A DNA stretch of 64,000 nucleotides from Arabidopsis thaliana (taxonomy: Eukaryota > Streptophyta > Magnoliopsida > Brassicales > Brassicaceae), in assembly GCF_000001735.4 (NCBI RefSeq), contig NC_003075.7:6635001-6699000 (forward strand), in the 5' to 3' direction. Under the pieces are notes generated by a model, which did no database searches, was not told where the DNA came from, and saw only the letters and a list, made by a program, of their open reading frames with translations. Made by a program: the position numbers and the translations under genes. Each line of letters begins with the position of its first letter. Within the stretch, counting starts at the first letter, position 1. Positions 1-11,523 of the stretch are shown here, piece by piece.

Positions 1-2457
1 GCTCTTTAGCTCAGGTAAACTAGACAAGTGTAGAATTTGTAATTTCTGGAAAGGAATAATCTTATGCAGTTGTTGCTGCTCCTCCTCAGTAACACCGGTG
101 GCTTTTGCGTGACTAATTAATTCTTGTAGCTGCTCCAACTGCTCAATCATGAGATAAGTAATGTTCGGAGCAAACAATAGCCAAGTCAAATCCTTGAGAC
201 TAGAACAAACATGAATAATGACTTGGGAGAGGTTGAAGAAACATGGACTTGTTGGATTTGTGTTCCATGTTAACCTCTCTATCTCTATCTCTGAAATTTC
301 ACAGTTCCACATGGTCAGACTACGAAGGCTATCCATAGTTGGCAGACGTAACTTTGTGTCTTGTTCTTGGTCATAAATGAGACAACGAATAGATACCTCT
401 TGCATACAATTCATCAAAGTGCCAGCGTCAATCATTTGCTCCAAAACCATAGTTGACACAATATCTATGGTTAAAATCTCTAGATGTTCCAATAAATGCA
501 GCTCCTTCACTGACATAACATCTAGCATAATATTAGAATTTCTTAGTCCTAGTGTTCTTAAACTCGACAACTTCGATATACCAGCTATACTCCCAAGTCT
601 CCTCATACACTCCAAATTCAAATGTATTAATGTTTTCAAATCTTGGAGACAAGCAGGCAGCCCCTCTATGTTTGTATGTGACAAATCGAGATATCTCAAG
701 GCGACCAACTCCGATATTTGCTCTGGCAATCCATCGAGCTGGTGGTTTTCTGATAGATCTAAAACAACTAGCTTTCGCATATGCCGGAAGAATTCACCCG
801 AGATATGTACCAGTGATTTATTTTCCTGGAGGAAGAGAGTTGTGAGTTCAGGACACTCAGGACTGCCAGATATCTCTTCAATCCCATTATTCATCAGTGA
901 CAACCTTCTCACAGCTCCCCAATCCTCAACCTTTGGTACTTTACGTAACCCGGATCCAGCTTGAACAATACATCTCTCTTTATTCTTCCCAAGATCAGAT
1001 AATGTCCAAAGAGCCATTTCACGAACCACATCGTGCATTTTCACTTCTAATTTGTTCTTTCCTTCCTCGGACAATAAACATGCACGGACAAGAGTACCAA
1101 GTATCTCATAACCTTGATTTACAGCTCTTTCCTTGCCTATATTACCATCAATGAATCCCTCGCATATCCAATAATCTATCAATCTATACTTCTTTATTGA
1201 ATAATCTTCAGGATATAAAGCGCAATATTGGAAACAAGACCTAACATGCTTGTCATTTAGATTGTCATAGCTATACTTCAAAATCAGAAGGATATGGTCG
1301 TCCATGCCAGAAAACTCTGCAGCATATGAAGTTAAAACATCAACTGCATGATGCCATTCTTGCACCGCCCTCTTGCCTGCCATGGTTTCGCCAATGACGT
1401 TGAGTGCCAATGGTAAGCCACGACATTTTCCAGCAACCTTTTTGGCAAGTTCAAGAATATCTGGATGGCTTCCTAAAGATATTTGTCCAACTTTTTCTTG
1501 GAACAACTCCCATGCGTCATTTGTTGACAAACATTGAACTTCCATTGGATCGTGAACCCCCATGCGTGCACATACATCTAGAGAACGAGTGGTGAATACT
1601 ACTTTGCATTTGTTTTCTCTTGTCTGACTCGGAATTCCAATCTTTGTTAAATCCACTTTCTTCCATATGTCATCCAAAAGCAACACAAATCTCTTCTTGC
1701 TTAGGCAATTGAGTATATCAACGGCCTTCTGGCTTTCTTGTTTCTTGTTCCATTCTTTACCTATAAATCCTAATTTTTCGCCAATATCTTCTTGAATCTT
1801 GTGGATTTGTAGATCACTAGACACCACAACCCAAATCACAATGTCAACCCCATTCTTTGTATCATGTAACGTATTGTGAATCTGCGTGAGAAGGGTGGTT
1901 TTGCCTACTCCCCCCATACCATATAGACCCATAGTTCCGACTCCATCATCCATAAGACGATTCCAAGCCCTTTGAAAAATTGTTTCCCGACCCATAATGG
2001 TTGGTTGAATAGGCCTCATCTCAAGTTTTGGAGCTGGAGCAGCTACTATCTCAAAAAATCCATTAGAATTGAGATTTTCAACTTCCTTTATCATCAAAAA
2101 CACACGTTGACCGTACGTATAACTCGAGCTTAAATTCGTTGAACAATTACTATAAAAACACAATCTTTGAATTTCAATATTACGAGCACTTAACAAGTCA
2201 TAGAATTGGTTTCGAATAATCTCGACTCTCTTGAGCCATACCTGGACTTGTTGGAGCCTCTCTAGACCTTTTCCTTCTTCCATTTGCACCCTTCTCAACA
2301 CATCATCTCGTGTGGCTGTGAGATCTTCAATGGCTTTCTCAAGAGCCACTATATTATCCTTGAGTTTGTGAATATAATTGCCTAGGCTAAAAAAACAACT
2401 ATATGCACGAGTGAGCACTTGATCACATGATATTTGGAGAGAGATACAACTACCCAT
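1..2457 (-). CDS. CC-NBS-LRR disease resistance protein (RPS5-like), 3' part outside window
   Basis: An intracellular immune receptor of the non-TIR NLR class; these bind ATP/ADP through the NB-ARC domain and trigger defence on effector perception. The frame is open from the ATG at 2457-2455 to the window edge (819 codons, no intron). The start MGSCIS is followed by SLQISCDQVL, close to RPS5-type N termini, whose Gly2/Cys4 allow acylation and membrane anchoring. A coiled-coil region covers about residues 25-80. The P-loop GMGGVGKTT has its Lys at residue 186, kinase-2 LLLDDIW is at 259-265, GLPLAL begins at 347 and MHDVV is near 474. Leucine-rich repeats run from about 520 to the edge. All key NB-ARC motifs look intact, so there is no sign of decay in the visible part. 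I think this is At4g10780 or a close paralogue, from memory only. Confidence 0.93.
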   Translation of the reverse strand, partial: MGSCISLQISCDQVLTRAYSCFFSLGNYIHKLKDNIVALEKAIEDLTATRDDVLRRVQMEEGKGLERLQQVQVWLKRVEIIRNQFYDLLSARNIEIQRLCFYSNCSTNLSSSYTYGQRVFLMIKEVENLNSNGFFEIVAAPAPKLEMRPIQPTIMGRETIFQRAWNRLMDDGVGTMGLYGMGGVGKTTLLTQIHNTLHDTKNGVDIVIWVVVSSDLQIHKIQEDIGEKLGFIGKEWNKKQESQKAVDILNCLSKKRFVLLLDDIWKKVDLTKIGIPSQTRENKCKVVFTTRSLDVCARMGVHDPMEVQCLSTNDAWELFQEKVGQISLGSHPDILELAKKVAGKCRGLPLALNVIGETMAGKRAVQEWHHAVDVLTSYAAEFSGMDDHILLILKYSYDNLNDKHVRSCFQYCALYPEDYSIKKYRLIDYWICEGFIDGNIGKERAVNQGYEILGTLVRACLLSEEGKNKLEVKMHDVVREMALWTLSDLGKNKERCIVQAGSGLRKVPKVEDWGAVRRLSLMNNGIEEISGSPECPELTTLFLQENKSLVHISGEFFRHMRKLVVLDLSENHQLDGLPEQISELVALRYLDLSHTNIEGLPACLQDLKTLIHLNLECMRRLGSIAGISKLSSLRTLGLRNSNIMLDVMSVKELHLLEHLEILTIDIVSTMVLEQMIDAGTLMNCMQEVSIRCLIYDQEQDTKLRLPTMDSLRSLTMWNCEISEIEIERLTWNTNPTSPCFFNLSQVIIHVCSSLKDLTWLLFAPNITYLMIEQLEQLQELISHAKATGVTEEEQQQLHKIIPFQKLQILHLSSLPELKS

Positions 2458-3789
2458 CTTGCATTTGACAGAGAAAGAGAGATTCACAATTCAACCAACC
2501 AACGAATCAAGGAAATATAACCCCAAACAAAAAAACTAACCTAGGAAGCTTAATGAGATTTTCTACAAATTTGGAAATAAGATCTTAAGAGATGATACAA
2601 TTAAAGAAAAATAACTACTAATTCCTCAACTTATATATTTTTTAAATGAGTCCAAGTTGTCACAGTATTAATTTAAATCAGCCACGATCGACAGCCGTCT
2701 TATTGTTTTTATATACTGAGATTCCTAAAAATATTAAAGATTATGAAAGATGTAAGTGATGCGTGGCTATGTTATTTTCATTGGTCTTCAATGACTTTGT
2801 CATTTTCATTCGCAAATGAGAGCGACGACAATAACATCCATCGTTAAGAGCCCGTAGAGCTCCTTCAATCTTTTGCTATGGAGCAGCTGACTTGATCTGA
2901 TCTATTCTCTACACGTGCATGAGAGTAATGATAATTTCAAATCTGTAAAGTTCACATGTAAGTAAGTTTATATTTTCTAAAAATTAGAACCTGATTGATT
3001 TTAAAGAGGAGATATGAGTCCAGACCCGTGCTAACATTAGCGGATAGAGGAAGCGAAAAAAATAGTGCTCTAATTAATTAAAAAGTTGAGTGTAATTTTT
3101 TTAAAAAACAAACAAAGTATATATATATATATATTAGGGAAACTTAAGTAATTTTATCTAAGCAGAAAAAAATTGATAGAAAAACTATAGAGAGAAAAGT
3201 TTTGTCACTAAAATCAACTTGAACCATCATAATGTAACCAGAGATTAACCAAACAAACCTTTCTTTTTAGCCTAATTAATAATTACTGTATATATAATTG
3301 CTTAAATATATTTAGAAGACCATGCTTACTTACCTCTACTACCATAAAACATTCAAAGTTATAAAATATTATGCCCTTAAGTTTTAAAAAAAAAATGGAT
3401 GCCAATGTTTCAAATTCTTTGACGATGGCACGGCCCTAGATATGACTAACCTAATCCGTATTATGATTACAGACCGAGCATCTTCCCTCTAAAAGAGATC
3501 GACCTATACTGTTATTGTTCACGTTTTTAAAATATGTTTCCACCGAATACATATTATTCAACATTAAATCATTTGTAATTCTATACATTAGTAACAAAGA
3601 TCAACTTATATGGACTTTTTAATTCAATTAAAGGATCAAACTCAAAGTAGAGACAACTAAAGAAGAAAACCATTTTATAATTAGCATTAGTTGTAGACAT
3701 GATTATAATGACTATGTCATTTTCGTTCTTTGCAACAATCAGATCGATTAATTAATTTTTATCCATAAACTTGCACCTGTTGTCAGTCA
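2458..3789. other. AT-rich intergenic region upstream of the NLR gene
   Basis: This stretch holds the NLR promoter and 5' UTR side at its left. The rest is AT-rich sequence with short homopolymers and a small (TA)n run near 3118-3134. I see no open frame or RNA gene in it. Confidence 0.6.
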
Positions 3790-4485
3790 TTGATGAGAAT
3801 TTAAATCTACATATACATTTTTGCAGCCATTTTGTGAAATAAATCTTGAATTTGGACTTATTTACAATGGTTGCCACTAAATTTTAATTATTTGAATTTT
3901 TTTTTAATTAATGGTTTGAATCTTTTTACGGTAATTAATTGTGTAACAAACCAAAAAGATTCGAAATATATGGCAATCACATATGTCACGTAAAACACAA
4001 TAAATTATCTTCTCTTTATTTCACCTACAATATTCACTAAATCTTAAACAACCAAAATTTGAACTATTTCAATTATTTGTATAAATTTCGGCAATAAATT
4101 AAAACAAACACTGTGAAACAAACCAAAATACATTTACGATCCCGTAAAATGAGCAAACCCAATTATATGTGCATCTAAACACATTCCTTATCTTGGTTTG
4201 AATATTCCACGGAATTAAAAGTCCATAACTTTTTCGGCATAAAATCACAATCACAACTAATTCCACAACTAATATTTAAACTTTTTAAAAAATTAAAATA
4301 TCATGAGACGAAAAATGTAGCGGGACGGATTTGGATTGATATGAAATATAGCAGGACGGGTTTGGATTGATATAACACAAATTGAATATTTATTTGATCA
4401 TTTTATCATCACTAATTTTTTTTTACAACATTAATATAAATTATATAACTTTAATACTAAACTAAAACCGTAAAATTTAATATTA

Positions 4486-4516
<31 letters not shown>

Positions 4517-4560
4517 ATATTTGCCCGTGGTGTACCACGGGTTAAATTATAATAGGTTAC
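3790..4560 (+). mobile_element. Degraded Helitron-type remnant
   Basis: The stretch 3806-3895 is clearly related to 25985-26075; both carry the wording of a 'cattttgtgaaataaatc' core. A GC-rich motif follows at 4316-4370 (gcgggacgg and gcaggacggg) and recurs near 26390-26430. The right end has a hairpin, cccgtggtg/taccacggg, at 4524-4541 preceded by an (AT)n run. A 10-12 bp hairpin just before a CTRR end is the mark of Arabidopsis Helitrons. Here the CTAG has decayed (ATAG), so this is an old non-autonomous copy. No coding capacity is left. Confidence 0.55.
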
Positions 4561-4714
4561 AAAAGTAGAAATAAAAACAACTGTTTTGACTTTCAAAAAA
4601 AAAAAAATGTTTGACTTTGTTTATGGCGTAGAATAGATGCAGTAAATCATTTACGTTGTTTGAGTGTGTTAAACCTGACTCTCACTTTCGCTCTCAATCA
4701 CTGTTTGTGTTCAG

Positions 4715-5335
4715 ACATGCAAAAGAAAGCGATTAGTAGACTTAACGAGTTCTTTGGAATCCTACCGCTCGCTGGTCTTCCCAAAATACACTAGATATGA
4801 ACTCAATCTTGAGTTCCTTTCTTTATCTACAATGTGATCTCTCCCCAAATTGAATTGAGTAAAGAAGGAGAAGATGTTAAATTTCATAAGGTTCTAACTC
4901 AAAACCAATTCGATAAGTGGATTGACGACCCTTGTCCCTCATATATACTACGCATGAAGATGAAGTCTCTTTCCAACTTTCCGCACATAAGACTTTAATC
5001 GATTTAGCTTCCTTGTCTTCACTCTCACGCTTACACGTATCTTGGGTTTAGATGAAACCTTTTAACCCATTTAACAGACTCTCCCACAGTTGGAGAGCTT
5101 GGTATAAGGACACATTGCTTCAGCGGTTTACGATTATATGCTGACTAATCGAAGTTAAATTTCTACAATAAAAACCTAACAAACAATCAGGCTTATCTAT
5201 CTTCTTACTTTGAGACTGAAGCAGCGATGCCGGAAACGAAGAAAGGGCGAGCTGGAATACGTCAGAGCACTGGTGTCGCATTGGAAGACCATCGCCGGAG
5301 AGATTGTGCAGATTTTGGGTTGTAGGTTTCTCTTA
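4715..5335 (+). other. Coding-like relic of unknown origin
   Basis: Short frames with plant-like codon use lie here in sequence. A 22-codon frame starts with ATG at about 4717. A frame around 4850-4995 reads as a lysine/aspartate-rich peptide including KEGEDVKFHKV and FDKWIDDPCPSY. A third frame around 5170-5325 is open in two phases. Stops separate them and I recognise no family. They may be scraps of a dead gene or chance open stretches; nothing here supports an active gene. Confidence 0.25.
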
Positions 5336-5751
5336 TAATTGAAATTATTAGCAAGCTCTTTTCAACTGACTACATTCAAAATTCACCCTTATTCTAAAAC
5401 GTTTCGGAATTCCAATACAAACTAAGGTCTTATTACTCTTTCTTGCTTTTGCAGAGTTTGTTGTAGTTTGTGAAAAGGGTTTGTTCTTCCTAATATGTGC
5501 TTTTGTAATCTTTAACAAATACACACATCTAGTATGTATGAATGTGAGGAAGTACCATTGGAAACCTCATGTTTTTAAAGAAATAAACATATAAACATGT
5601 GACGCAACTTCTGAATATATGTGTACGTATATTATATATGTAATATCTCGTCCAATGTATCATTGAAGCAACAAACTATATATTTCAAATAGAGAAAAAA
5701 CTGAAAATTAACGAGGGGCTAAAGGAGAAAGAAACAGAAGAATCAGCAATT

Positions 5752-8035
5752 TTAGTTGATCTCGATGAAGAGACTTGCCTGAGGATGCAAACCTGCGTCT
5801 TTCAGTGACATTGACTCTTTGTCTCTCCCATACACTGTCCTTGGGAAGTTTGTGATTAAGCTGTACTCTTCTGTATCTAAGAGTCCAAGTGAATCCACGT
5901 AGTCATACAATGTCTGGATCTTGGTTTCGCTCTTAAACATCCTCCCTTTTCTTTCTCCATTCGGGAACCGAACTAACACCTACATTGCAGGCCAAACCAA
6001 ACGGTTCAGAAATAGAATAAATCAGACCATTAACAAACATTCTCATAAACCCAAGTCAAAATAACGCAAATTTTCCGACGTTTGATCAATGAGAATCAAC
6101 CATAGAATCAAATCATCAAAGAGGCCCTAAGATTTGGGAACCCGTACTTAAATCTACGTTTGAGGGTAGATAAACGGTTCACGGATACGGACTACCATAA
6201 AACAGACCGTCCCAAGTCGAAAGGTAAATTTTCAGACGTTTGATCAAAGAGTATCAATTATAGAACCTAAACTTTCAAGAGGCACCAAGTTTAGTATCTC
6301 TCATAAATGAATATCAATAAAGATAATTAATGTTCTTTGCAATTGCATAGGCTACGAAACTGTGTGAGAAAAGATAAGTAATAAATGGCTAAGGAAGAAG
6401 GCGAACTTACTTGTGTAACATCAGGGCCTTTCTCAGGTTCTTCTCCAAGAGCAAGAGCTTTCTCTTGTCTCATTCGCACTCTAGCAGCTTGTCTCTCTTC
6501 AGCTTCACGCGCTGCTCTCTCCCGAGCCTCTTCTTCTTCTTTGAGTTTCCTCTCTGCCTCAGCAGCTTCTCTCTCTAAACGCTCTTTCTCCTCCTGTCTC
6601 TGTTGCTCCCTTGCCTAATCAGCAGAACAAATGACGCCACAAATTTAGACAGTAGACTAATCATAAAGTCTTGTCAATTCTGAACAGGCCTACAAAGAAC
6701 AGAAAACATACTTGATCGGCTTCAAGAGCAGCACGGTAAGCAGCATCTTGTTCCTCTCTCAGACGCAGATTGGTTCTTCTTTCCTCCGCCTCAACCCTAG
6801 CAGTTACCAAAGTAGGTGAGCTATCTTCTACAATTCTCTGGAGTATGGCAAGCATCTCTTCCGGAGATTTTGGTCCCTCGACCTGTCACAAACAAACAGA
6901 ACAAAGAACGATAAACTTAAGAACTACGTCTCCTGCCACACAACACACTACTAAACTCACAAAAGCTGGATCAGAACTTTACACCAAATGTATGAAATGA
7001 CGGCTCACAGATGAAAGCAGAATCAAACAACTATCCTTTCCCCCTTTACTACTAACCACTTCAACAACAAGGTAGTAGAATGGATTCAGTTCCAATGCAG
7101 TTCCCTAAGAGGACTAACAATTTAATTACCGGATTCATAACCAAGTCTACCTAAAGTTGATAAATTGCCTCTCGAATCTAAGACTGTATCTTTACCTGCT
7201 GAAGAAGAGCAATTCTCTGGTTAGCAGCAGGCATAACCACAGCGCAAAACGGGAACCTCGATGCCTTCAAGCTATTACTCATCTTAAACCCTTCACTAGA
7301 TCGAATACTACCTCCCCAAGAAACAAAATTCTCATTAACAAACGCTACAACGGCTTCATTACAAAGCGTTCCACCACAAAACACAGGTGTATCAGGATGA
7401 TCCGGAGAATGCAAGTAAACAAACAAGAGCTTAAACGAACTCCTAGATCGCTGAAGCGCATCCATAAATCCTTCCACAACAAAATCAATCTTAAAAGCAT
7501 TATTACTCCCATAATCTCTATCAAACAAAGCAACAAACTCCATCGCTTCACCAACAGCAGAAGAAACCGAAACAAGCCGAGCCGATTCCGAACCACCACC
7601 TCTCCCTGATCTAAACCCTAACATACCAAGAGAATACGATAAAACACCACCAGCGGCCCAAATACCTAACCCGATCGCTCCAGAAACTAACCCTAAGCTA
7701 CCAGAAACAATCGAAATCGGTAAAGTAATAATCCTCCACGCAACTCCTGGACCTCGATTTCCTCCTCCATCATCACGCATAACAAGCTCTGTATCGTCAA
7801 CGATCCCGCGAGGTGGATAATCAGGAGTCACGGTGGCGTTATTGTGATCGTGATCGCGATTGTTACCACCACCATCGACGGCGGAAGACGAAGCGTCTTG
7901 ATCAGAAGATGTGAATGAAGAGATTGCTAGTTCTAGGTCCCAACCATGAGCTTGAAGGATCTCAGTACACAAATCAGCATCTTCGAGACCTGTAATCGCT
8001 TGGAAGTAACCTAATTTGTCAACAGTATCAACCAT
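5752..8035 (-). CDS. PUX10: UBA-UAS-UBX protein PUX10, lipid-droplet CDC48 adaptor
   Basis: Recruits the AAA-ATPase CDC48 through its UBX domain to ubiquitinated lipid-droplet proteins such as oleosins; that role is established for Arabidopsis PUX10. Four exons on the minus strand are 7196-8035, 6712-6882, 6411-6614 and 5752-5979. All introns are phase 0 and the total is 480 residues, the length I remember for PUX10. A UBA-like domain (residues 8-42, LEDADLCTEILQAHGWDLELA) is followed by a long hydrophobic stretch at about 101-141, the lipid-droplet hairpin. A UAS thioredoxin-like domain follows (about 155-285), then a charged coiled coil rich in RER/EEE (about 330-400). The C-terminal UBX (406-480) contains FPRTVYGRD, the FPR loop that binds CDC48. 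The gene is divergent to the BTB-like gene across about 640 bp. Confidence 0.97.
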
Positions 8036-8677
8036 TTTCAGAAAACCCTAATTCGATTTTCCCACGCTTTTGGATCTTCTCTTCTCTTCTCTCACTCTTA
8101 TCTCTCTAGAGAATCTAGAAAACTGTGTTCTTTAGTAAAATGGTTTGATCTATTCAATGACAATGACGATGGCCTTGACTTAAATTACCGTAATATCCTT
8201 CAGTTATACGACGTCGTTTTATTATCAACCAAATTCGATTCGGTTTAGTTAAACCAAATCAGCGTGTGAAGATCCCCATTGGATTGCTAAAGTTTCAATC
8301 TTTCTTCTTCACTCTTCATTCAAAGCAATGTTGTTTATTATCATCCTCCATTGTTGTTTAACTTAAAGGAAGAAAATTTTGGGGAAAAAGTAAGTATTTT
8401 TCTCTGTTTTGTTTGTTTTGTTAATTACTCTGTAAAATGTGATTAGATTGACGAAAACAGAGCTATGAAATGCTAATTAGGGTTCTTGAAATCGATGAAC
8501 GTAAGGAAATTTCAGTTACAAATTTGGTAATTGTGTTCTTATTGGTTTGTTGTTTATGTAGTTAGAGTTGTTGATTATAGAAAAGTTTTAAGTCTTTTGA
8601 TTGGATTTAGGATTTATTGATAATCTACTTAAAATATGTTTCTTGATTTGATGAATTCGCAGTTAAAACATCGAAAA
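8036..8677. promoter_or_regulatory. Shared divergent promoter region and 5' leader intron
   Basis: The 642 bp between two head-to-head genes must hold both promoters. A CT-rich stretch at 8070-8110 suits the PUX10 5' UTR. A palindromic acgacgtcgt at about 8208-8217 resembles an ACGT-core bZIP site. On the plus strand a donor gtaagtattt at about 8390 and an acceptor ttcgcag at about 8662 suggest a 5'-UTR intron ending just before the ATG at 8678. The UTR intron is inferred from splice-site look only. Confidence 0.5.
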
Positions 8678-9529
8678 ATGCAGGACGATGTCATTGATGT
8701 ATCCCTCAATACAAAGAATGTCTTCTTGTCAGCTCTTCATTTCGCCATGTCCATTGATACACTAAAGAACTCTCCTGAGCTTGTTGATGAGCTGAAAACA
8801 TCAGCTCAAGAACAAGTGGAGTTTATGTTATCTGAAGACGAAGAGGTACGGTTACTGATTTCCGAAGAGGAAGTGAAATCCGTTGTGAGATTAGGTATCT
8901 CAAATGTTATATCGATGTTATTGGATAGATTATCATCATTGCTTGTGATTCTTCCTGAATGTACTGAGTTTAGTGTTCTTAAGACATTATATGATATTGA
9001 GTGGTTGTGTAAAGTATTGCCAAGGATGGAGTTGATGAAAGATCTTGTCGTTAAGTGGACCGATGCATCGAGTGAGATTCTTGTGATTGCTCAGAAGTGT
9101 GAGTTGGATTCTAGGATATTGGGTGTGAAGGTTAAGCTAGTTGAGGTTACAGGGAAGATTTTAGAAGCGGTAGGTTATGGAATTGTGATTGTTCCTTCTA
9201 AAAGCAGGACTTGTCTTTTGAAGATATGGTTGCCTTTCATAAGGAGATTAAAGACTTTGGTTGATGCAGAGGGATGTGAGTATGAGTATAGAATGGATGA
9301 AGATCTTTGTGAATTTATAGAAGGATCTATGGTGTCTTTGGTTTTGACATTGCCTTCAAATGACCAAGCAGAAGTGTTTGGTGAATGGATGAGAGGTATT
9401 GGGTTGGAAGGTGTGAAGTTTCCGGATTTAAGTGAAGCGTTTGAGGTTTGGTGTTATAGAAGTAAGTCTGCAAAGAGAAGATTGGTGGAAAGATGTGATA
9501 GACTTGCAATTGTAAATCTTGACCATTGA
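8678..9529 (+). CDS. BTB/POZ domain-containing protein (At3g05675-like)
   Basis: A single-exon plant protein of 283 residues. It resembles the BTB/POZ proteins annotated like At3g05675, mainly through the conserved alpha-helical C-terminal part (motifs VLKTLYDIEWLCKVLPRM, ILVKW-like KWTDASSEIL, and VKVKLVEVTGKILEAVGYGIVI). A true BTB fold is not obvious in the short N terminus. The frame opens 14 codons upstream at 8636, but I prefer the ATG at 8678 because it directly follows a good intron acceptor (ttcgcag) that would remove the earlier codons. Such proteins are thought to be CUL3 substrate adaptors; whether this short member binds CUL3 cannot be seen. Its partner gene on the other side of the promoter is PUX10. 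Confidence 0.85.
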   Translation: MQDDVIDVSLNTKNVFLSALHFAMSIDTLKNSPELVDELKTSAQEQVEFMLSEDEEVRLLISEEEVKSVVRLGISNVISMLLDRLSSLLVILPECTEFSVLKTLYDIEWLCKVLPRMELMKDLVVKWTDASSEILVIAQKCELDSRILGVKVKLVEVTGKILEAVGYGIVIVPSKSRTCLLKIWLPFIRRLKTLVDAEGCEYEYRMDEDLCEFIEGSMVSLVLTLPSNDQAEVFGEWMRGIGLEGVKFPDLSEAFEVWCYRSKSAKRRLVERCDRLAIVNLDH

Positions 9530-10985
9530 ATGGTGTATATCAGTTTCGAGATTCGGTAAACTTTAAATGAAGATGTAGCTAAGCAATTTGAAGTTCCAGG
9601 CTTTTCTTCTTCCTACAAGCTGGTCTGCTTATTTTCGAAGGTCGAATGAAGATGGATAATAGCTTTGTTCAATTCACAGTTCACTCACAATGCCTTAAGA
9701 GTGGACCCCAAGCGAGGTAACCCGATAATTTCAGGCGTATTTGCTGCTTCGTTGTAATGCTAGATTGTATTAGGAGTGACATAAAGCTTCTGATTCTTGT
9801 AACTTTGATCCTGATTAAATGATATAAATGGTGCGGTCTATGTTTAAGCTAATAAGTAAAAGGACCAAACTTTTGTTGATACGTTGACAACCCCATTGGT
9901 TGTGAATTGAGAAAGAGAAATCAGTTTGGCCTAAGAAGATTAAGCAATGTACAACTATTCTTCTTGCTTTGATTTGAACCGTAACAAAAGTATTATAATT
10001 TTCATACAAAAAGAGAAAAGTCATTCAACAATGCATGGACCCAATCAAGATTTCTTTGCGGCAGAAAAACATGGAAGCTGAATGAATAATTTGATACCTC
10101 TTTTCAAAAGCAAACACCTCCTTGCACATGTACTTTGTTGAGTACCCAAAAAGAGATAAATTATAAAACGCCATTTATCAGGTTTTATGGAAACCATCAT
10201 GCCAAGTTTTTGGACACAAAACCACAAATTTCAGGAAGAAAGATTGAGAAAGGTCATTGGTAAACTAATATGACAAAATCAATACATAAACACACAACAG
10301 TTTCAGAAACTTTTGTTTTCCCCAACACCTATAGATGACATCATATCCCAAAATTGCAGCTTCACTAAAACTTGGCACATATAGAGATGGAGAAAAGGAG
10401 AGAAACAAAAACAAGAAGAAAAACCTAATGTAGTCCTCAGAGTCATTATTGTGCTTCAACATAGCAACTTCAAACTGCTTTAGCAATTGGAACGATGAGT
10501 GTAAAATCTCATTGCAACTCATCATTGGACTACTAAACAAAACTCTATCTATATCTGAACCAATCTACCTACAAAGCAAACTTGTTATCTTTGTATCCAA
10601 AATGAAGCCAGATCATGTGTTAAACATCAGTACATCACCAACAACCACAAGAGACCAATGATTATGAAAGATACAGAAGCAAACTTCTCTAAAGATGAAT
10701 CACACACAAGATATTCCCAGAATCACATTCATCAACGCAGTTGAATCTTTCAACAGACTAACTATGTAAAAATCAAAATCCCAAAATCAAGCATATATAT
10801 ATAAATAAACTTCACAAATCACAAACCATATCGAATCAAACGCAGGTAATAATAGTCAGGTTTACACATAAACATTTGAAGAAACACCAAATCTGGCATG
10901 TACAATCAAAAGTTGATACAATTTCTAGATCACCAAAAATAAAAAGAAGGCGAAACCGAAGAAGGATTTACCGAACGAAGGGAAT
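9530..10985. other. 3' UTRs and intergenic sequence between two convergent genes
   Basis: The left part is the 3' UTR of the plus-strand gene. The right part is probably the 3' region of the small minus-strand gene ending at 10986. A minus-strand donor-like CGGTAAATCC just past its stop (about 10968-10975) suggests a spliced 3' UTR. Short frames here show no family resemblance and I treat them as chance. Confidence 0.5.
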
Positions 10986-11231
10986 CTAAACGATGTCGTC
11001 TGGGTGAGGAGCGGCGGAGAGAGCAAGGGGACGGTTGTGAGATTCTTCGCCTTCATCGTCATCATCGGAGGTAGATAGGTTAACGCATGAGCAACGCTCG
11101 AGGGAGGCGAAGAAGGCGGAAATAACGGTGGTGCTGACCCAGCTCGCCGCTTGATCTAGCTTTTCCAGAGAAGCCGTGCTCAGATTTGAGGCCGTGGAAG
11201 CGGTGGAATTGATGCTGCTGCTGTTATCCAT
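10986..11231 (-). CDS. Small Ser/Thr-rich protein with acidic segment, function unknown
   Basis: An 81-residue single-exon frame from ATG 11231 to TAG 10986. The N terminus is Ser/Thr/Asn-rich. A central amphipathic stretch follows ([20 protein letters not shown], about 23-42), then one CSC motif and an acidic run [11 protein letters not shown] at about 54-64. The tail is PHPDDIV. It has no signal peptide, but the central stretch could be a membrane-associated helix. GC-rich coding sequence in an AT-rich setting and a CT/GA-rich leader at 11232-11340 support a real gene. It is probably At4g10810, a hypothetical protein, from memory. I do not recognise a function. Confidence 0.75.
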   Translation of the reverse strand: MDNSSSINSTASTASNLSTASLEKLDQAASWVSTTVISAFFASLERCSCVNLSTSDDDDEGEESHNRPLALSAAPHPDDIV

Positions 11232-11429
11232 GGCTTCTCGATTTCGATTGGAAATCTCACAAGGTTGAGATCGTGTTTGGGGATTTTTTGCGGAGAGATT
11301 TTGAATCGAAGAGAAACGAATTTGGGGATTTTTTTTAGACGATGTGGCGATGCAGAAGAAAATATGTAATGTTTTGATTGAAATTTGTGGTTAAGATAAA
11401 TCTAGTTATATGGAATGTTTAAACAAAAA

Positions 11430-11500
11430 GCGCATCTGGTGTAGTGGTATCATAGTACCCTCCCACGGTACTGACCAGGGTTCGATTCCCTGGATGCGCA
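11430..11500 (+). tRNA. tRNA-Gly (anticodon CCC)
   Basis: This is a 71-nt cloverleaf. The acceptor stem is GCGCATC with GATGCGC and discriminator A. The D-arm reads TGGTGTAGTGGTATCA, the anticodon stem is GTACC/GGTAC around the loop CTCCCAC, and the T-arm is CCAGG-GTTCGATTCCCTGG. The A-box (TGGTGTAGTGG) and B-box (GGTTCGATTCC) are both intact. A CAA/T-rich stretch lies upstream and T runs follow at once, as expected for Pol III. The anticodon CCC reads GGG glycine codons. Confidence 0.97.
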
Positions 11501-11502
11501 AA

Positions 11503-11523
11503 ACTTTTGTTTTACTTTTTCGT
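11503..11523 (+). terminator. Pol III oligo-T terminator of the tRNA-Gly gene
   Basis: Runs of four and five T (cttttgttttactttttcg) begin three bases after the tRNA 3' end. Pol III stops at such T runs. Confidence 0.8.

Noticed and set aside
377..1595. Plus-strand open frames at 377-964, 552-845, 897-1154 and 1404-1595
   Set aside because: All are antisense to the well-supported NLR reading frame and show no family resemblance.
6385..7609. Plus-strand frames over the PUX10 locus
   Set aside because: They mirror the coiled-coil and UAS exons of PUX10 on the other strand; the repeated Ser/Arg composition is the complement of the Glu/Arg-rich coiled coil.
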